Shown here piece by piece: positions 62,301-64,000 of a stretch of 64,000 nucleotides of DNA; positions within the stretch are counted from its first letter, which is position 1, and each line of letters opens with the position of its first letter. The stretch covers positions 37,857 through 101,856 of the forward strand of contig ASNI01000001.1 of assembly GCA_000404785.1 (NCBI GenBank), written 5' to 3'. A model generated the notes under the pieces. It made no database searches and was not told the origin of the DNA. It saw only the letters and a list, made by a program, of their open reading frames with translations. A program made the position numbers and the translations under genes. The DNA comes from Cloacimonetes bacterium SCGC AAA252-N17 (GTDB lineage Bacteria; Cloacimonadota; Cloacimonadia; JGIOTU-2).

Positions 62301-62438
62301 TGTAATATCTACATTTTTTATATTGTATTTTTCAGCATAAGTCAAGATAAGCGTTTCGAGCTGAGAGTAATAACTTTCCTCGCGGGCATCACCTCGATTA
62401 AAGGTTTCCTGTAATGCATCTAAATATTCTTTGAGCAT
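59313..62438 (-). CDS. Single-chain restriction-modification enzyme (nuclease + N6-adenine methyltransferase + ISP-type specificity domain)
   Basis: 1041 residues from the ATG at 62436-62438 with AGGA upstream; a TTG 51 bases earlier is also open. N-terminal PD-(D/E)xK nuclease: D58 in 'NPDFRV', E73 and K75 in 'YIEAK'. Then a helical linker, 'RRGVYYTPEPVV' (322-333) leading into the methyltransferase with motif I DPAAGT (363-368) and motif IV NPPY (484-487). The C-terminal third has 'ISYRPFDTRWTYYTG..FHCMPRPSIMHNML', as in the specificity domain of type ISP enzymes. No helicase is present, unlike true type ISP proteins, so it acts as a type IIG/IIL-like enzyme. No separate methylase or immunity gene adjoins it. 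The target site is unknown. Confidence 0.87.
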   Translation of the reverse strand: MLKEYLDALQETFNRGDAREESYYSQLETLILTYAEKYNIKNVDITVLPKQTEAGNPDFRVWDGKNHITGYIEAKAPTNINLNAIQYSEQLKRYCSTFPNVILTDFYEFRLFRDSQLIDTVQIGRPEIAHRLKTAPPPEHEEEFIKLMQTFFSFSLPKVNTAKTLAQELAKRTRFLRDEVISIELKEKERKGNKDILGFYEAFKKYLIGTLTHEQFADLYSQTITYGLFAARTRTGKDFNRQLAYQYIPHTIGILRDVFRFISLQDPPIELKVIVDDISEVLRVTDVKSILSRFFHEGKGKDPIIHFYETFLSEYDPKIRERRGVYYTPEPVVQYITHSLHQILKKEFDLSDGFASENVTVLDPAAGTLTFPAEAIKIAVHEYHEKYGQGGLHFLIKNNILKNYFAFELMMAPYAIGHLKIGFLLEELGYKMGDDERFKLYLTNTLEMDELDSVNIPGLSSLSEENHLANRVKQEIPILVIMGNPPYSGISSNTNEWTEKLLKTDIDGAQSYYEVDEKPLGERNPKWLQDDYVKFLRFAQWKIQKAGHGVIGMITNHSYLDNPTFRGMRQSLMKTFNKIFILNLHGNSLKKETAPDGSKDENVFDIRQGVAICFMIKHHDNKGCEVFYHDLYGLRNTKYGWLEEDKVEPYKYEEILPKSPYYFFIKRHTQNIQHYLKWKKISEIFPVNSVGIVTARDKLTISWNEHEIWNRVNQFAKMDQEIARHTYNLGKDARDWKVHLAQKDIQKSGPDKDKIRLISYRPFDTRWTYYTGVTRGFHCMPRPSIMHNMLDGDNLGICTVRQVKVGAVWSHILVSDKITESCYISNKTSEIGYIFSLFTYSNKDDVHLFEKHQTERKPNIAPEIFNMLRTAYGKEPSPEEILYYIYGVFYSNMYREKYAEFLKIDFPRVPFTSDLELFRKVGTLGKQLVQLHLLESDELDTPIAKYQGVGENDRIEKVVYNEVEQRVYINEGKYFEGINSELWQYHIGGYQVLYKYLKDRKGRILEDARRYCKIATALQKTIGLQKEIDLLYPKVEENILE

Positions 62439-62560
62439 GATTCCTAATTTCTTTTTTTCGAGATTGTAAAACAACAATTTTAATGGCAAGAAAAAAGTAA
62501 ATAAATCGCATCACACACGTCGGTCGTGTGGGGAACTGTTCTGGGGTGTTTTCCAAAATT

Positions 62561-62619
62561 CTCCTATAGCAAGAGGAGTATCCGCCAGCTAGCGGAGGAG
62601 GTGCAGGTTCATCCTGCAC
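62561..62619. repeat. Hairpin cluster with 16-bp palindrome TCCGCCAGCTAGCGGA, copy 5
   Basis: Three hairpins in a row: CTCCT/AGGAG (62561-62578), the palindrome variant (62581-62596, one mismatch) and a REP-like GTGCAGG-TTCAT-CCTGCAC (62601-62619). The GCAGG-TTCAT-CCTGC core of the last also lies inside the REP-associated transposase gene (52100-52114). It fills the gap between the restriction gene and the next gene. Confidence 0.75.
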
Positions 62620-62632
62620 AATTGTTTGTTCT

Positions 62633-63658
62633 TTAAAACAGAAACTCACAATTTATTCTGCCTATGAACCAAGTATAACCGAATTCTGCTGAGAATCTCA
62701 AATAGGAACTATCAAAAATTATCATGCTATATCCCAAACCGACAGTTACGTTTGGAAACCACTTCTTATCTGGTTCGGGATCATCATCAAAAGGATTCTG
62801 CATTCCTGCATATTCAGCACCCACATTAGCACGAAAGAATAAACCTTTTGCCTGGATGTTTCCGAAATGTTCAGAAATTAAAGACAGGCCATAGGTTTTG
62901 TGGGATTCGCCTAAAAAATGATGATGAACAGCGAGGGTAAAATCAATAGCTCCTCCATCAAGTAATCGAATTCTACGGGTATAGCCAACAGCAGCGCCGG
63001 GGATAACATAAGGAGTGAGTCGAAGATAGAAGAAATCTTTCCTAATGGAATATTTTTCTTTGGGTAATTCCGAGATTTTTTTGTATTTCTTTTTATGGTA
63101 ATGAACAACAAAATCCTCTTGGGGCATGAAATTCTCTCTTGTCCAGAAAAGTGTGTAAGTATCTTCATATTCCTGTAAACTATCCGGCAACATTGAGAGA
63201 GAATCGATCTTGAGGGTTTTGGGAAATGTTAATTGGAAGTCCGCTTTTTCTAATGGTTTACCCCATGATTTCGTTGTAGTGAAAATATATTTTGCCCTGT
63301 TCCCAAGGAGTTTTTGACGATATCTTATAGTATATTTTGCTGTTGAATTCGCTCCGATCTCAACATTGAAAAAAAATCCTTTCTCCCTTATTGCAGTAAC
63401 AAGAGAATCCGAATCTTGAGATGAATCCTTTACCTCCACAGAATCATAGTTGACCAGCATACTATCTCGTGGGATCGGATAAAATAATGTTGCCTGTATA
63501 TCGCGGTTTGAAGTGTTTCGGAAATAATAATTCCCGGCTACTATGAAATAGCCATCCTGAAGCTCGAACTGCAGGTCTTCTTTGAAGAACTCGATCTCTG
63601 CATGAACAATCGAACAAATAAAAATAGAAATCAATAAAAGAAGTATCTTATTCTGCAT
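62633..63658 (-). CDS. Secreted protein with C-terminal barrel-like half, function unknown
   Basis: 341 residues, signal peptide (about 1-20). The first half (about 21-190) looks like a beta-sandwich ('LQFELQDGYFIVAGNYYFRNTSNRDIQATLFYPIP', 'NVEIGANSTAKYTIRYRQKL', 'ADFQLTFPKTLKIDS') of the kind found in DUF4424-like secreted proteins. The second half has alternating strands ('FYLRLTPYVIPGAAVGYTRRIRL', 'FFRANVGAEYAG', 'FPNVTVGLGYSM', 'YLRFSAEFGYTWFIGRINCEFLF') ending in an aromatic residue, as in outer-membrane barrels. No enzyme motif is seen. Confidence 0.55.
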   Translation of the reverse strand: MQNKILLLLISIFICSIVHAEIEFFKEDLQFELQDGYFIVAGNYYFRNTSNRDIQATLFYPIPRDSMLVNYDSVEVKDSSQDSDSLVTAIREKGFFFNVEIGANSTAKYTIRYRQKLLGNRAKYIFTTTKSWGKPLEKADFQLTFPKTLKIDSLSMLPDSLQEYEDTYTLFWTRENFMPQEDFVVHYHKKKYKKISELPKEKYSIRKDFFYLRLTPYVIPGAAVGYTRRIRLLDGGAIDFTLAVHHHFLGESHKTYGLSLISEHFGNIQAKGLFFRANVGAEYAGMQNPFDDDPEPDKKWFPNVTVGLGYSMIIFDSSYLRFSAEFGYTWFIGRINCEFLF

Positions 63659-63687
63659 TAAGATGATGTTCTTTTAATGTAAAACTA

Positions 63688-64000
63688 TTATCTCAGATAC
63701 AGCATCTTGCCTGAAGCCAATGTCTCATTCCCGCTTTCTAATTGATAGAAATACACACCGCTCGGCACCTGGTTGTGCTGCTCATCTATTCCCGTCCATG
63801 AAACAGAATTTTCAATGTAAGAAACCGGAATTTCTTTAACCTTCTGTCCTTTGCTATTGAAGATCGTTATCGTGCCTGCAATGTGTTGGGGAAGTGAATA
63901 GTGAATTGTAGTTGCATCATAAAAAGGATTGGGATGGTTTGAGATTGAGATGGTTTTATATTGTGGTTGTGGATCAATATCATAATCAAGTATAAGTTCA
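63688..64000 (-). CDS. C-terminal sorting domain of a secreted protein (runs off the right edge)
   Basis: An open frame of 103 codons enters from the right edge and ends with TAA at 63688-63690. It reads 'DPQPQYKTISISNHPNPFYD' onwards to 'IHYSLPQ', then 'GTITIFNSKGQKVKEIPV', 'SVSWTGIDEQHNQVPSGVYF' and ends 'SGKMLYLR'. This is the FlgD-Ig-like C-terminal module seen also at the ends of the 45618, 48751 and 53861 proteins. The catalytic or binding part of the protein lies outside the window. Confidence 0.85.
   Translation of the reverse strand, partial: ELILDYDIDPQPQYKTISISNHPNPFYDATTIHYSLPQHIAGTITIFNSKGQKVKEIPVSYIENSVSWTGIDEQHNQVPSGVYFYQLESGNETLASGKMLYLR

Overview
This window looks like chromosomal DNA from an uncultured Gram-negative bacterium of the FCB (Fibrobacteres-Chlorobi-Bacteroidetes) superphylum. 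Candidatus Cloacimonadota (WWE1) is the best guess, at moderate confidence. The reasons are AT-rich sequence, many secreted proteins ending in the 'NPF...Y(N)xxGQxVrxL...WDGxDxxGkxVxSGvYfy' C-terminal sorting module, lipoproteins with a Cys after the signal peptide, a PPi-type phosphofructokinase, and many dispersed palindromes. No rRNA gene is present to settle the taxonomy.

Layout. 1-11.0 kb is entirely on the minus strand: a partial asparagine-synthase-like gene, the cell-shape operon mreB-mreC-(F420-ligase-like)-mreD-mrdA, recJ, an outer-membrane protein, a lipoprotein and dnaA. 11.0-11.35 kb holds a cluster of DnaA boxes. 11.4-22.8 kb is entirely on the plus strand: M23 peptidase, thiN, xseB, a prenyl synthase, dut, a tRNA-type methyltransferase, an ftsX-like gene, pgsA, then secreted lamin-tail, PEGA-like and beta-helix proteins. 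This divergence around the dnaA boxes marks a credible replication origin. 22.7-29.3 kb (minus) carries a methyltransferase, a lipoprotein and a TolC/HlyD/two-permease export system whose tolC has an in-frame amber codon. 29.5-30.0 kb has three tRNA genes and one wrecked copy. 30.1-36.7 kb (plus) has comM, rodA, gmhA, a small unknown gene, enolase, ftsB and guanine deaminase.

36.7-41.2 kb is an accessory island. Near-identical 95-bp direct repeats flank a K+ channel fused to a 12-residue-repeat solenoid and a four-domain Fn3 lipoprotein. 41.2-44.4 kb is ileS (type 2), preceded by a structured terminator-like RNA. 44.5-45.2 kb is a broken IS1634-type transposase. 45.6-56.4 kb (minus) carries large secreted proteins (beta-propeller, M1 aminopeptidase, M14 carboxypeptidase) interleaved with a REP-associated transposase, a PPC-domain protein and a frameshifted serA. 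56.4-59.0 kb has a SpoVG-like gene and two tandem phosphofructokinases of different donor type. 59.1-64 kb has a MITE-like repeat, a single-chain restriction-modification enzyme, a secreted barrel-like protein and the 3' end of another sorting-domain protein.

The most unusual signal is a 16-bp palindrome, TCCGCCAGCTGGCGGA, and close variants at five non-coding or disrupted sites. In the transposase remnant, removing the 16 bp restores the reading frame. In the duplicate tRNA-Arg and in a hairpin repeat it replaces 11-12 bp. It therefore behaves like a tiny inserting sequence. The second notable item is the 12-residue-repeat potassium channel inside the repeat-flanked island.
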